DNA of 59,552 nt from Amarolinea sp964580725 (GTDB lineage: Bacteria > Chloroflexota > Anaerolineae > SSC4 > Amarolineaceae): the NCBI GenBank assembly GCA_964580725.1, contig CAZOLV010000020.1, positions 1 through 59,552 of the forward strand, read 5' to 3'. Under the pieces are notes generated by a model. It made no database searches and was not told the origin of the DNA. It worked only from the letters and a program-made list of their open reading frames with translations. This document shows, in pieces, positions 44,104 through 54,004 of this stretch. The translations under genes and the position numbers were made by a program. Each line of letters opens with the position of its first letter. The first letter of the stretch is position 1.

Positions 44104-45180
44104 TCAACTCAAGCGGATGCGGGGATCGAGGAAGGCGTAGAGCAAATCTACCGCCAGGTTGGTCAACACAAAAACCACGGCCACCACGAGCGTGACCGAC
44201 TGCACGATGGTGTAATCGCGCGCCTGGATGGCGTCGAAGAGCAGGCGCCCCATGCCTGCAAAATTGAAGATCGTTTCGGTCAGTACGGCGCCGCCCAGGA
44301 GGCTGCCCAACGACAGTCCGATGACCGTCACCACGGGCAGCAGTGCATTGCGCATGGCGTGGCGCCGCACCACGGTGATGTCGCCCAATCCCTTGGCGCG
44401 CGCCGTGCGGATGTAGTCCTGGCCAAGCACGTCGAGCAGGCTGGAGCGCGTCATGCGGGCGATGATCGCCAGGGGAATGGTGGAAAGGGCGGCGGCGGGC
44501 AAGATGAGATGCTTGACCGTGTCCCAAAAGAACGCTCCGTTGCCTGTAATTAGCGAGTTGAAGAGATGCAGATTGGAGAGAAACATCAGGATGGAGTACC
44601 AAAGCCCGCTTTCGGCGCTGATCCCCCAGGTTTCGGTCAGGGGCGGGATCGTCAGGCCAGGCGTGTTGCGGCCCGACGGGGCCAGCCAGAAGGGGGTATC
44701 TTTCAACAGCAGGGCAAAGACGTAGGCCAGCATCAGCCCAAGCCAGAAGATCGGCATAGAGACGCCGATGTTGGCGAAGAGCATGGTGGCGACATCGAGG
44801 GGCGAGTTGCGCCGATAGGCGGAGAGCACACCGGCGGCTACGCCGATCAGCGACGCCAGCGTCAGTGCGGCCAGGGTCAGTTCCAGCGTCACCGGCAGGC
44901 GTTCGATCATCAGTTCGGAGACGGGGCGCCCATAGCGAAACGAGCGCCCGAAGTCGCCGTGCAGCATGTCGTTCATGTAGATGCCAAACTGCGTGATGAT
45001 GGGCTGGTCGAGACCGAAGCGTTTGGCGTAGGCGTCGCATAGCTCGTCGGTGGCGCGTTCGCCAAGCGCCGCCCGGCAGGGATCGCCGGGCAGGACACGC
45101 GCCAGGGCAAACGTCACGAAGAGGATGCCAACCAGCACCGGAATCGAGGCCACCAAACGTTGGGTGATGTAACGCAGCAC
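44104..45180 (-). CDS. Peptide/nickel ABC transporter permease (DppB-like)
   Basis: A 358-aa permease. The N-terminus LRYITQRLVASIPVLVGILF and RVLPGDPCRAALGER are typical. The core contains GDFGRSFRYGRPVSELMIER, the EAA loop DYIRTARAKGLGDITVVRRH and the end AVDLLYAFLDPRIRLS. The start is GTG at 45180, with AAAGG about 13 nt upstream. A 130-nt gap with inverted repeats separates it from the binding-protein gene upstream. Confidence 0.92.
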   Translation of the reverse strand: MLRYITQRLVASIPVLVGILFVTFALARVLPGDPCRAALGERATDELCDAYAKRFGLDQPIITQFGIYMNDMLHGDFGRSFRYGRPVSELMIERLPVTLELTLAALTLASLIGVAAGVLSAYRRNSPLDVATMLFANIGVSMPIFWLGLMLAYVFALLLKDTPFWLAPSGRNTPGLTIPPLTETWGISAESGLWYSILMFLSNLHLFNSLITGNGAFFWDTVKHLILPAAALSTIPLAIIARMTRSSLLDVLGQDYIRTARAKGLGDITVVRRHAMRNALLPVVTVIGLSLGSLLGGAVLTETIFNFAGMGRLLFDAIQARDYTIVQSVTLVVAVVFVLTNLAVDLLYAFLDPRIRLS

Positions 45181-45209
45181 CAGACGAGCCTTTCTGTCGA
45201 GAACCCGTT

Positions 45210-45298
45210 GGAAGTTCGACTTCTGCGAGAAGTCGAGAAGTCGAACTTCTTTTGGGGTCTGAGAAGTTCGACTTGCGTGAGAAGTCGAACTTCTTTTG
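45210..45298. repeat. Alternating inverted repeats (GAAGTTCGACTT units) before dppB
   Basis: The 12-mer GAAGTTCGACTT and its reverse complement AAGTCGAACTTC alternate: forward at 45211-45222, reverse near 45239-45250, forward at 45263-45274, reverse at 45282-45293. Adjacent copies form perfect hairpins such as 45262-45274 with 45282-45294. The cluster fills the gap between the binding-protein and permease genes, the position where REP elements often differentially stabilise binding-protein mRNA. A near-identical cluster lies at 47754-47830. Confidence 0.85.
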
Positions 45299-46854
45299 GG
45301 GTTGATGTTGTTACTGGGGGGCGTTGAGGAAGGCGCCGAAGAGGGCGTTGAAGTAGGTGAAGGTACCGGTGCGTCCCTTGTGGAGGGGATTGGCGGCGTC
45401 CCACTGCACGGCCCAGCTAGTCACAACGTCGTTGGCGTCGAAGGCGCTGCCGTCATGGAACTTGACGCTCTTGCGGAGGTTGAAGGTCCATTCGGTGAGA
45501 TCGGCGTTGGACGAGTAGGATTCGGCCAGGGAGGGTTCGACGGCGGTGCCGCCGATCTTGTAGGCCAGCAGCGATTCGTTGACCTGCTCGCAGGCGCGCA
45601 GCGACTCGCCATCTTCTTCGTCGGCGCAGTAGAGACCGATGGGTTCGGCGTTTTGCATCCAGACGAGGGTGTTGCGGCTGCCGGCCTTCATGCTGGCGAA
45701 GTGCTCATTGCCGAGGGGGCTGGAATGTGCGCCGGTGACGTCGGCGCGGAAGGCGGTGCCCGAGCCGCCGTGTGCGACGGCGATCATCGGAACATGCTTC
45801 TTGATCAGACCATTCGCCTCGGCATAGAGCTTGTTGCGCTCGGCCTGATCGGCCAGCGAGGCGGCGCGGCTGAGGACATCATGAATGTCGGGGAAACCAT
45901 CGCCGAACTGCTGGCTGGCGCCCTTGCCGAAGTGATAGTCGAGGAAGTTGGTCTGATCGGGGAAGTCAGCGCCCCAGCCAAGGAGGTACATGGGGAGCGT
46001 GCCGGTCTTGGCGGTATCGAGGAAGGCGCCCGATTCCATGACGTTGATCTTGACGTTGATGCCGAGGTTGGCCTTGAGCTGGGCCTGAATGTCCTGCGCC
46101 ACGAGGGCGGGCTGCGGCAGATAGCCGCGCACGACATCGCGGAAGGAGAGTTCGGTGTCGAAACCGTTGGGGAAGCCGGCCTCGGTCAGCAGGGTCTTGG
46201 CTGCGGTCACATCGAACTTGTACCACTCCTCACCTTCGCAGCCGCCGGGGATGGCGCAAGGGGTGAAGTGGCTGGCAGTGACCGAGCCTTTGGGATAGAA
46301 GTTGTCCACGATGCGCTGGCGGTCAATGCCCATGGCAATGGCCTGGCGCACCTTCTCGTTGTCGAACGGCTTGACCAGGTTGCTGAAGCCCAGGTAGAAG
46401 ACGTTCAACGCCTCGCGTGGATACAGCTTGAGTGCGCTGTCGCTCTCGATGGCGGCGAAATCGTCCGGGCCGGGGTTGTCAATGCCATCCGCCGTTCCGG
46501 CTTGCAGTTCGAGCAGGCGAGCGGCCGCCTCTTTCTGCCAGCGGAAGACCAGCGTCGGGGACTGCGCCTTGTCGCCCCAGTAGTCGGCATTGGCCTTGAA
46601 GATGATGCTATCGCCCTTCTGCCACTTGTCCAGCATGTACGGCCCGGTGCCCACCGGCTTCTCCACCAGATCTCCCGTCCCGCCGGTCTTGGCCAGGTAG
46701 TCAGACGAGTGGATGGCAAACGCACTGAAGGCGACCTTCGAGGGGAAGGCCACGTCCGGCGCACACAGCGTGAACTTCACCGTGTACTCATCCACCGCTT
46801 CGATGCTCTTGAACGCCCCACCATACGCACAATCCGCCGCCGAGACCTTCATCA
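45232..46854. repeat. 1,623-bp duplication, copy 1
   Basis: 45232-46854 matches 47768-49390 at an offset of 2,536 bp. The encoded protein stretches are identical and the boundaries sharp: the match begins inside the REP-like cluster and ends right at the codons for MKVSAADC in both copies. It covers the whole family-5 binding domain. Confidence 0.9.
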
Positions 46855-47719
46855 GGTTGCCCGCCGGCGCTGCTGCGGCCGAGCCGCCAATCCACTTGGC
46901 GTAGATCGTGTCGTAGGAACCATCGGCCTGGATCTTCTTCAGCCCGTCGTTGAACTTGGTCAGGAAGCCGGTCGGGTCGCCCTTGCGCACGACGACGCCG
47001 TAGAACTCCTCGGTGAAGGAACTGCCGACGGTCTTGAGTTTGCCCTTGAAGTTTTCGGAAGTCAGCACGTAGTTGGCCGCTACGGGCGTGTCAACGACGA
47101 CCGCATCCACGTTCTTGTTGAGAAGGTCGAGCATGGCCAGATCAATGGAATCGTATTCCTTGAGCTTGGCGCCCTGGATCTCCTGTACGGCAAAAGCGCC
47201 GGTCGTGCCGATCTGCGCACCCACGACCTTGCCGCTCAGCGTCTTCTCGCTGGTGATCGCCGTCTCAGCGGCGCGCACCACGACGATCTGACCGGCGTTA
47301 ACATAGGCATCGGAGAAGTCGTACTTCTGCTTGCGCTCATCGGTAATGGTGACGGCCGAGAGGATGGCGTCATAGGCCGAACCCTCCAGCCCGGCAAAGA
47401 TGCCGTCCCAGGCGGTGTTCTTGTACTCGACCGTGAAACCGGCGGCGGCGGCTACGGCGTTCATCATGTCAATGTCGAAACCGACGATGGCCTTCGACTC
47501 GTCCACGTATTCCATGGGCGGGAAGCTGGCGTCGGTCGCAACGACGAAGCTGGTCTTGGCGGGCGCAGGCGCTTTGGTCGGCTCTGGCGCTTTGGTCGGC
47601 TCGGCGGCCTTGGTCGGCTCTGGCGCGGTCGTTGGCGTGGCGCCGCCGCCGCAGGCGGCCAGCATCGTCGCCAACAGTACAACGACAACGAACAGACTGA
47701 ACATCTTGTGCAAACGCAT
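45311..47719 (-). CDS. Chimeric solute-binding lipoprotein: family-3 (amino acid) domain fused to family-5 (peptide) domain
   Basis: An 802-aa lipoprotein. The start at ATG 47719 has GTGAGGAG upstream. The signal ends in a lipobox (LLATMLAACGGG). A PTKAPEPTK linker is followed by a complete SBP_bac_3 domain (FVVATDASFPPMEYVDESKA ... GLKKIQADGSYDTIYAKWIG), then the linker SAAAAPAGN. A SBP_bac_5 domain follows that is identical to residues of the next gene upstream (47847-49586), from MKVSAADCAYGG to the end. The family-3 half would serve the amino-acid permease and ATPase downstream, and the family-5 half DppBC. The fusion junction coincides with the edge of a 1.6-kb perfect duplication, so it is either a very recent recombination or a mis-assembly. 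Confidence 0.75.
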   Translation of the reverse strand: MRLHKMFSLFVVVVLLATMLAACGGGATPTTAPEPTKAAEPTKAPEPTKAPAPAKTSFVVATDASFPPMEYVDESKAIVGFDIDMMNAVAAAAGFTVEYKNTAWDGIFAGLEGSAYDAILSAVTITDERKQKYDFSDAYVNAGQIVVVRAAETAITSEKTLSGKVVGAQIGTTGAFAVQEIQGAKLKEYDSIDLAMLDLLNKNVDAVVVDTPVAANYVLTSENFKGKLKTVGSSFTEEFYGVVVRKGDPTGFLTKFNDGLKKIQADGSYDTIYAKWIGGSAAAAPAGNLMKVSAADCAYGGAFKSIEAVDEYTVKFTLCAPDVAFPSKVAFSAFAIHSSDYLAKTGGTGDLVEKPVGTGPYMLDKWQKGDSIIFKANADYWGDKAQSPTLVFRWQKEAAARLLELQAGTADGIDNPGPDDFAAIESDSALKLYPREALNVFYLGFSNLVKPFDNEKVRQAIAMGIDRQRIVDNFYPKGSVTASHFTPCAIPGGCEGEEWYKFDVTAAKTLLTEAGFPNGFDTELSFRDVVRGYLPQPALVAQDIQAQLKANLGINVKINVMESGAFLDTAKTGTLPMYLLGWGADFPDQTNFLDYHFGKGASQQFGDGFPDIHDVLSRAASLADQAERNKLYAEANGLIKKHVPMIAVAHGGSGTAFRADVTGAHSSPLGNEHFASMKAGSRNTLVWMQNAEPIGLYCADEEDGESLRACEQVNESLLAYKIGGTAVEPSLAESYSSNADLTEWTFNLRKSVKFHDGSAFDANDVVTSWAVQWDAANPLHKGRTGTFTYFNALFGAFLNAPQ

Positions 47720-47753
47720 CTGACTGATTCTCCTCACTGAGTTTCGGGTCTGA

Positions 47754-47830
47754 GAAGTTCGACTTCTGTCGAGAAGTCGAACTTCTTTTGGGGTCTGAGA
47801 AGTTCGACTTGCGTGAGAAGTCGAACTTCT
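47754..47830. repeat. Second GAAGTTCGACTT inverted-repeat cluster
   Basis: Same 12-mer units as at 45210-45298, alternating in orientation, located between the family-5 binding-protein gene (ending at 47847) and the chimeric gene (starting at 47719). The part from 47768 onward belongs to the duplicated block. Confidence 0.85.
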
Positions 47831-49390
47831 TTTGGGGTTGATGTTGTTACTGGGGGGCGTTGAGGAAGGCGCCGAAGAGGGCGTTGAAGTAGGTGAAGGT
47901 ACCGGTGCGTCCCTTGTGGAGGGGATTGGCGGCGTCCCACTGCACGGCCCAGCTAGTCACAACGTCGTTGGCGTCGAAGGCGCTGCCGTCATGGAACTTG
48001 ACGCTCTTGCGGAGGTTGAAGGTCCATTCGGTGAGATCGGCGTTGGACGAGTAGGATTCGGCCAGGGAGGGTTCGACGGCGGTGCCGCCGATCTTGTAGG
48101 CCAGCAGCGATTCGTTGACCTGCTCGCAGGCGCGCAGCGACTCGCCATCTTCTTCGTCGGCGCAGTAGAGACCGATGGGTTCGGCGTTTTGCATCCAGAC
48201 GAGGGTGTTGCGGCTGCCGGCCTTCATGCTGGCGAAGTGCTCATTGCCGAGGGGGCTGGAATGTGCGCCGGTGACGTCGGCGCGGAAGGCGGTGCCCGAG
48301 CCGCCGTGTGCGACGGCGATCATCGGAACATGCTTCTTGATCAGACCATTCGCCTCGGCATAGAGCTTGTTGCGCTCGGCCTGATCGGCCAGCGAGGCGG
48401 CGCGGCTGAGGACATCATGAATGTCGGGGAAACCATCGCCGAACTGCTGGCTGGCGCCCTTGCCGAAGTGATAGTCGAGGAAGTTGGTCTGATCGGGGAA
48501 GTCAGCGCCCCAGCCAAGGAGGTACATGGGGAGCGTGCCGGTCTTGGCGGTATCGAGGAAGGCGCCCGATTCCATGACGTTGATCTTGACGTTGATGCCG
48601 AGGTTGGCCTTGAGCTGGGCCTGAATGTCCTGCGCCACGAGGGCGGGCTGCGGCAGATAGCCGCGCACGACATCGCGGAAGGAGAGTTCGGTGTCGAAAC
48701 CGTTGGGGAAGCCGGCCTCGGTCAGCAGGGTCTTGGCTGCGGTCACATCGAACTTGTACCACTCCTCACCTTCGCAGCCGCCGGGGATGGCGCAAGGGGT
48801 GAAGTGGCTGGCAGTGACCGAGCCTTTGGGATAGAAGTTGTCCACGATGCGCTGGCGGTCAATGCCCATGGCAATGGCCTGGCGCACCTTCTCGTTGTCG
48901 AACGGCTTGACCAGGTTGCTGAAGCCCAGGTAGAAGACGTTCAACGCCTCGCGTGGATACAGCTTGAGTGCGCTGTCGCTCTCGATGGCGGCGAAATCGT
49001 CCGGGCCGGGGTTGTCAATGCCATCCGCCGTTCCGGCTTGCAGTTCGAGCAGGCGAGCGGCCGCCTCTTTCTGCCAGCGGAAGACCAGCGTCGGGGACTG
49101 CGCCTTGTCGCCCCAGTAGTCGGCATTGGCCTTGAAGATGATGCTATCGCCCTTCTGCCACTTGTCCAGCATGTACGGCCCGGTGCCCACCGGCTTCTCC
49201 ACCAGATCTCCCGTCCCGCCGGTCTTGGCCAGGTAGTCAGACGAGTGGATGGCAAACGCACTGAAGGCGACCTTCGAGGGGAAGGCCACGTCCGGCGCAC
49301 ACAGCGTGAACTTCACCGTGTACTCATCCACCGCTTCGATGCTCTTGAACGCCCCACCATACGCACAATCCGCCGCCGAGACCTTCATCA
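47768..49390. repeat. 1,623-bp duplication, copy 2
   Basis: Partner of 45232-46854. This copy is in the gene with its own family-5 lipoprotein signal and is probably the source of the duplicate. Confidence 0.9.
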
Positions 49391-49586
49391 TCTCGACCTT
49401 GGGAGCCTCGGTTGGTTCGGGCGCTTTGGTTGGCTCAGGCGCCTTGGTCGGTTCGGGTGCCTTCGTCGGCTCGGCAGCCTTCGTCGGTTCAGGCGCCGCG
49501 GTGGGCGCGGTGGCGCCGCCGCAGGCGGCCAGCATGGTGGCCAGCACCACGACCAACAGCAGACTCATCCATTTCGCATTACGCAT
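47847..49586 (-). CDS. Peptide/nickel ABC transporter substrate-binding lipoprotein (SBP_bac_5)
   Basis: A 579-aa lipoprotein. The signal ends VVVLATMLAACGGATAP (lipobox LAAC), then a repeated EPTKAPEPTKAPEPTEAP spacer keeps the domain away from the membrane. The family-5 domain spans about 70-579: KSIEAVDEYTVKFTLCAPD, GTGPYMLDKWQKGDSIIFKA, NVFYLGFSNLVKPFDNEKVR, QAIAMGIDRQRIVDNFYPKG and DLTEWTFNLRKSVKFHDGSA. The order of the last segment is odd: the N-terminal binding-lobe motif (FHDGSAFDANDVVTSWAVQW) is at the C-terminus, so the domain looks circularly permuted or assembled from a rearranged copy. AGGAGG precedes the ATG. Confidence 0.8.
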   Translation of the reverse strand: MRNAKWMSLLLVVVLATMLAACGGATAPTAAPEPTKAAEPTKAPEPTKAPEPTKAPEPTEAPKVEMMKVSAADCAYGGAFKSIEAVDEYTVKFTLCAPDVAFPSKVAFSAFAIHSSDYLAKTGGTGDLVEKPVGTGPYMLDKWQKGDSIIFKANADYWGDKAQSPTLVFRWQKEAAARLLELQAGTADGIDNPGPDDFAAIESDSALKLYPREALNVFYLGFSNLVKPFDNEKVRQAIAMGIDRQRIVDNFYPKGSVTASHFTPCAIPGGCEGEEWYKFDVTAAKTLLTEAGFPNGFDTELSFRDVVRGYLPQPALVAQDIQAQLKANLGINVKINVMESGAFLDTAKTGTLPMYLLGWGADFPDQTNFLDYHFGKGASQQFGDGFPDIHDVLSRAASLADQAERNKLYAEANGLIKKHVPMIAVAHGGSGTAFRADVTGAHSSPLGNEHFASMKAGSRNTLVWMQNAEPIGLYCADEEDGESLRACEQVNESLLAYKIGGTAVEPSLAESYSSNADLTEWTFNLRKSVKFHDGSAFDANDVVTSWAVQWDAANPLHKGRTGTFTYFNALFGAFLNAPQ

Positions 49587-49715
49587 ATTCTCCTCCTGTT
49601 TCTGACAAACACAATTCGGCGTGCGCCAGCAGCACTGCCAGTCGCCGCGCAGACTGCGCGACGCCGATCACACAACGAAGGCCGCGGCGTGGGCATGTCC
49701 CCGGCCGACGCTCGT

Positions 49716-50432
49716 TCAACCGCCCAGATACGCCTGGGCCACTTGGGGGTCGTGCAGCAGCTTCTGCGCATCGCCTTCCAGAACGATATGCCCTGTTTCC
49801 ATCACATATCCCCGATGTGCGATCGAAAGGGCCATGCGGGCGTTCTGTTCCACGAGCAGAATACTCGTTCCCTGGCCGTTGATTTCGACGATGATGCGGA
49901 AGATTTCTTCGACCAGGATCGGCGCCAGCCCCATGGAAGGCTCGTCCAACAACACCAGGTGCGGGTCGCCCATCAACCCGCGCCCGATGGCGAGCATCTG
50001 TTGTTCGCCGCCGGAGAGGGTGCCGCCTTTTTGTTCGATGCGCTCACGCAGACGTGGAAAATTGACGAAGACGCGCTCCATGCGCTGCTTGATCTCTTTC
50101 GGATCGTTGAGCAGGAATGCGCCCATCTCCAGATTTTCCTTGACCGTCAGCTTGGGGAAGATGCCGCGTCCTTCGGGCACATGGCTGATGCCGGCCGCCA
50201 CGATCTTGTGCGCCGGCGTGGCCAGCAGCGAGCGTCCCTTCAGCTTGATGTCGCCGCGGCGCGGGCGCACCAGGCCGGAGATGGCGCGCAAGGTCGTCGT
50301 CTTGCCGGCGCCGTTGGCGCCGATCAAGGTAACGATCTCGCCGGGGTTCACTGTCATGGCGATGCCTTTCAGCGCATGGATCTGACCATAGTAGGTGTGC
50401 ACATCATGCAGAGCCAGAATTGGTTCGCTCAT
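49716..50432 (-). CDS. livF: Branched-chain amino-acid ABC transporter ATP-binding protein LivF
   Basis: A 238-aa ABC ATPase of the LivF type. It begins LALHDVHTYYGQIHALKGIA, with Walker A LIGANGAGKTTTLRAISGLV, HVPEGRGIFPKLTVKENLEMG, signature GGTLSGGEQQMLAIGRGLMG, Walker B LVLLDEPSMGLAP and the H-loop region SILLVEQNARMAL. It overlaps livG by ATGA and is the last gene of the liv set. Confidence 0.95.
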   Translation of the reverse strand: MSEPILALHDVHTYYGQIHALKGIAMTVNPGEIVTLIGANGAGKTTTLRAISGLVRPRRGDIKLKGRSLLATPAHKIVAAGISHVPEGRGIFPKLTVKENLEMGAFLLNDPKEIKQRMERVFVNFPRLRERIEQKGGTLSGGEQQMLAIGRGLMGDPHLVLLDEPSMGLAPILVEEIFRIIVEINGQGTSILLVEQNARMALSIAHRGYVMETGHIVLEGDAQKLLHDPQVAQAYLGG

Positions 50433-51268
50433 GCGGCGCCTCCTGCTGCGGGTTGCGGCGCAGCCGGCCGGTGCAAATTTGCCAGTTCTTCCTCCACCTG
50501 GCGCCCCAGGTACGCTTCGACCACCTTCGGGTTGGTGCGCACGGCGAGCGGGTCACCTTCGGCGATCTTCTGACCGTAGTGCAGCACGGTGATGCGCTCG
50601 GAGATGCCCATCACAACCCGCATGTCGTGTTCGATCAACAACACGGTAATGCCCAGTTCGTCGCGCAAACGGCGGAAGAGGTGCATGGCCGACTCGGACT
50701 CGCTCGGATTCATGCCGGCGGTCGGTTCGTCCAGCAGGATCAGCTTTGGCTCGGCGGCCAGCGCACGGGCGATTTCGACGCGGCGCTGTGCGCCGTAGGG
50801 CAGATTCTTGGCCAGTTCGTCGCCCACGCCTTTCAGTCCAACGAAGCGCAGGAGGTCTCTGGCGCGGGCGCTGGCGGTGGCCTCCTGGCGCTTGAACTCA
50901 GGGCTGCGCAGAACGGCGCCGGCGGCGGTGCTGCGCAGGCGGCTGTGCATGCCGACCAGCAGGTTCTCGATCACCGTCATGTTGTGAAAGAGCCGGATGT
51001 TCTGGAAAGTACGGCAAATGCCCAGTTCGGTGATTTGGTCGGGGCGCTTGCCGCTGATCTCATGGCCGTCGAAGACGAATTTGCCTTCGTCTGGCTTGTA
51101 GATGCCGGTCATGATGTTGAAGAAGGTCGTTTTCCCCGCGCCGTTGGGACCGATGATGCTGGCAACGGCGCCTTTCTCGATCTGGAAATTCACCTTGTCA
51201 ACCGCAACCAGCCCACCAAAACGCTTGGTGATTTGTTGAGCTTCCAATAGAGCTAGAGCTGCAGCCAC
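50429..51268 (-). CDS. livG: Branched-chain amino-acid ABC transporter ATP-binding protein LivG
   Basis: A 279-aa ABC ATPase of the LivG type: ITKRFGGLVAVDKVNFQIEK, Walker A IIGPNGAGKTTFFNIMTGIY, GICRTFQNIRLFHNMTVIEN, signature LPYGAQRRVEIARALAAEPK (LivG-type, with YGAQRR instead of SGGQ), Walker B LILLDEPTAGMNPSES and VLLIEHDMRVVMGI. The start is GTG at 51268, preceded by AAGGAGG. The C-terminus carries an Ala/Pro tail. Confidence 0.95.
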   Translation of the reverse strand: MAAALALLEAQQITKRFGGLVAVDKVNFQIEKGAVASIIGPNGAGKTTFFNIMTGIYKPDEGKFVFDGHEISGKRPDQITELGICRTFQNIRLFHNMTVIENLLVGMHSRLRSTAAGAVLRSPEFKRQEATASARARDLLRFVGLKGVGDELAKNLPYGAQRRVEIARALAAEPKLILLDEPTAGMNPSESESAMHLFRRLRDELGITVLLIEHDMRVVMGISERITVLHYGQKIAEGDPLAVRTNPKVVEAYLGRQVEEELANLHRPAAPQPAAGGAA

Positions 51269-51282
51269 GATGCGACCTCCTT

Positions 51283-52695
<1,413 letters not shown>

Positions 52696-52712
52696 GGTTG
52701 TCCTCCTCCTCG

Positions 52713-53864
52713 TCAGGCTTTCTGCGCCACGTTCTCACCCAACAGACCCGAAGGCCGGAAGATGAGGATGATGATGAGAATGCCAAAAGCCACGATGTCT
52801 TTGTACTCGGCCCCAAAGGCGCCCTGGGTGAAGATCGAAAGATACGAGGCGCTGACCGATTCCAGCAGGCCAAGCACGATGCCGCCGAGCATGGCACCGG
52901 TGATGTTGCCAATGCCGCCGAGCACCGCCGCCGTGAAGGCCTTGAGGCCGGGGAAGAAGCCGACGAAGGGGTCAATGCGTGTAAATTTGAGTGCAAAGAG
53001 GACGCCCGCTGCCCCGCCCAACGCCCCGCCGATGAGGAAGGTCAAGGCGATGATAGCGTTGACGTTGATGCCCATCAGGCTGGCGGTGCGCTGATCCTGG
53101 GCGACGGCGCGAATCGCCTTGCCCACTTTCGTTGCGTTGACCAGATAGTTGAGGCCGATCAGCATGATGAGCGCCACGACGATCACGATCAAGGATTTGA
53201 TCTGCACGTCCATGACGATGGCGCGTTCGCCCAACGGGACTGTGAACACGGTGAGGCGGCTGTCGAAGTTGCCGAACGAGGGGAAGGAACGGTAGAACTG
53301 GCCGCTGGTGATGCTTTGGATGAAGCGCATGGCGTCTTGCAGGAAGAAGCTGACGCCGATGGCGGAGATGAGCGGCACCAGGCGCGGGGCGTTGCGCAGC
53401 GGACGGTACGCCACGCGTTCCACGCTGACTGCCAACAGGCCGGCGACCACCATGCCAAGCAGCACGGCCGTGATGATCAGGGCATAGCTGGGCAACCCAC
53501 CAAGACCCTGCAAGGTTCCACGACCCTTGAAGAAGAGCAATAATTCCACGCCCGCAAAGGCGCCGAACATGAAAATTTCGCCGTGGGCAAAGTTGATGAA
53601 TTCCAGCACACCATAGACGATGGTGTAGCCCAGGGCAATGGTGGCGTAGACGAATCCCAGGACGACCCCGTCCAGAATGACCTGCGGCAGAATGATCAAC
53701 GTCAACTGCAGGATGTCTTGGTCTGGCCGTGATCCGCGCAGGAGAAACGCAACCAGGACGACGAAGAGAGAAATCACCAGACTGCTGCCGAGAACAAAAA
53801 CCAGCATCTGGCCAACAGGGCGCAGGATTTCGCGCAATGCCGTGTTTTGGAGCAATCGTTGCAT
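52713..53864 (-). CDS. livH: Branched-chain amino-acid ABC transporter permease LivH
   Basis: A 383-aa permease. The signature GVVLGFVYATIALGYTIVYG is followed by VLEFINFAHGEIFMFGAFAG, VERVAYRPLRNAPRLVPLIS, and the EAA loop GKAIRAVAQDQRTASLMGIN. ALGGAAGVLFALKF and AAVLGGIGNITGAMLGGIVL are also present. An N-terminal extra helix (residues about 15-40) makes it longer than E. coli LivH. The ATG at 53864 is preferred over an upstream in-frame start. Confidence 0.94.
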   Translation of the reverse strand: MQRLLQNTALREILRPVGQMLVFVLGSSLVISLFVVLVAFLLRGSRPDQDILQLTLIILPQVILDGVVLGFVYATIALGYTIVYGVLEFINFAHGEIFMFGAFAGVELLLFFKGRGTLQGLGGLPSYALIITAVLLGMVVAGLLAVSVERVAYRPLRNAPRLVPLISAIGVSFFLQDAMRFIQSITSGQFYRSFPSFGNFDSRLTVFTVPLGERAIVMDVQIKSLIVIVVALIMLIGLNYLVNATKVGKAIRAVAQDQRTASLMGINVNAIIALTFLIGGALGGAAGVLFALKFTRIDPFVGFFPGLKAFTAAVLGGIGNITGAMLGGIVLGLLESVSASYLSIFTQGAFGAEYKDIVAFGILIIILIFRPSGLLGENVAQKA

Positions 53865-54004
53865 GGGCGCATCCTTGTCTGAGGGAGTGATAGCCTCCCG
53901 GCGGCGCGCTCTGCACACGCTGGGCGCGCGAGAGACTGGCGGTCATCGAGCGCCGGATGTGTGGGAGGCATCCGGCGCTCGACGTTTCGAGTCAGACGCC
54001 TACG

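Noticed and set aside
45296..50573. Very long + strand frames (814 and 913 codons) opposite the binding-protein and liv ATPase genes
   Set aside because: Both are shadows of - strand genes with lipoboxes, ABC motifs and ribosome-binding sites; they are long only because GC-rich codons leave few stops.
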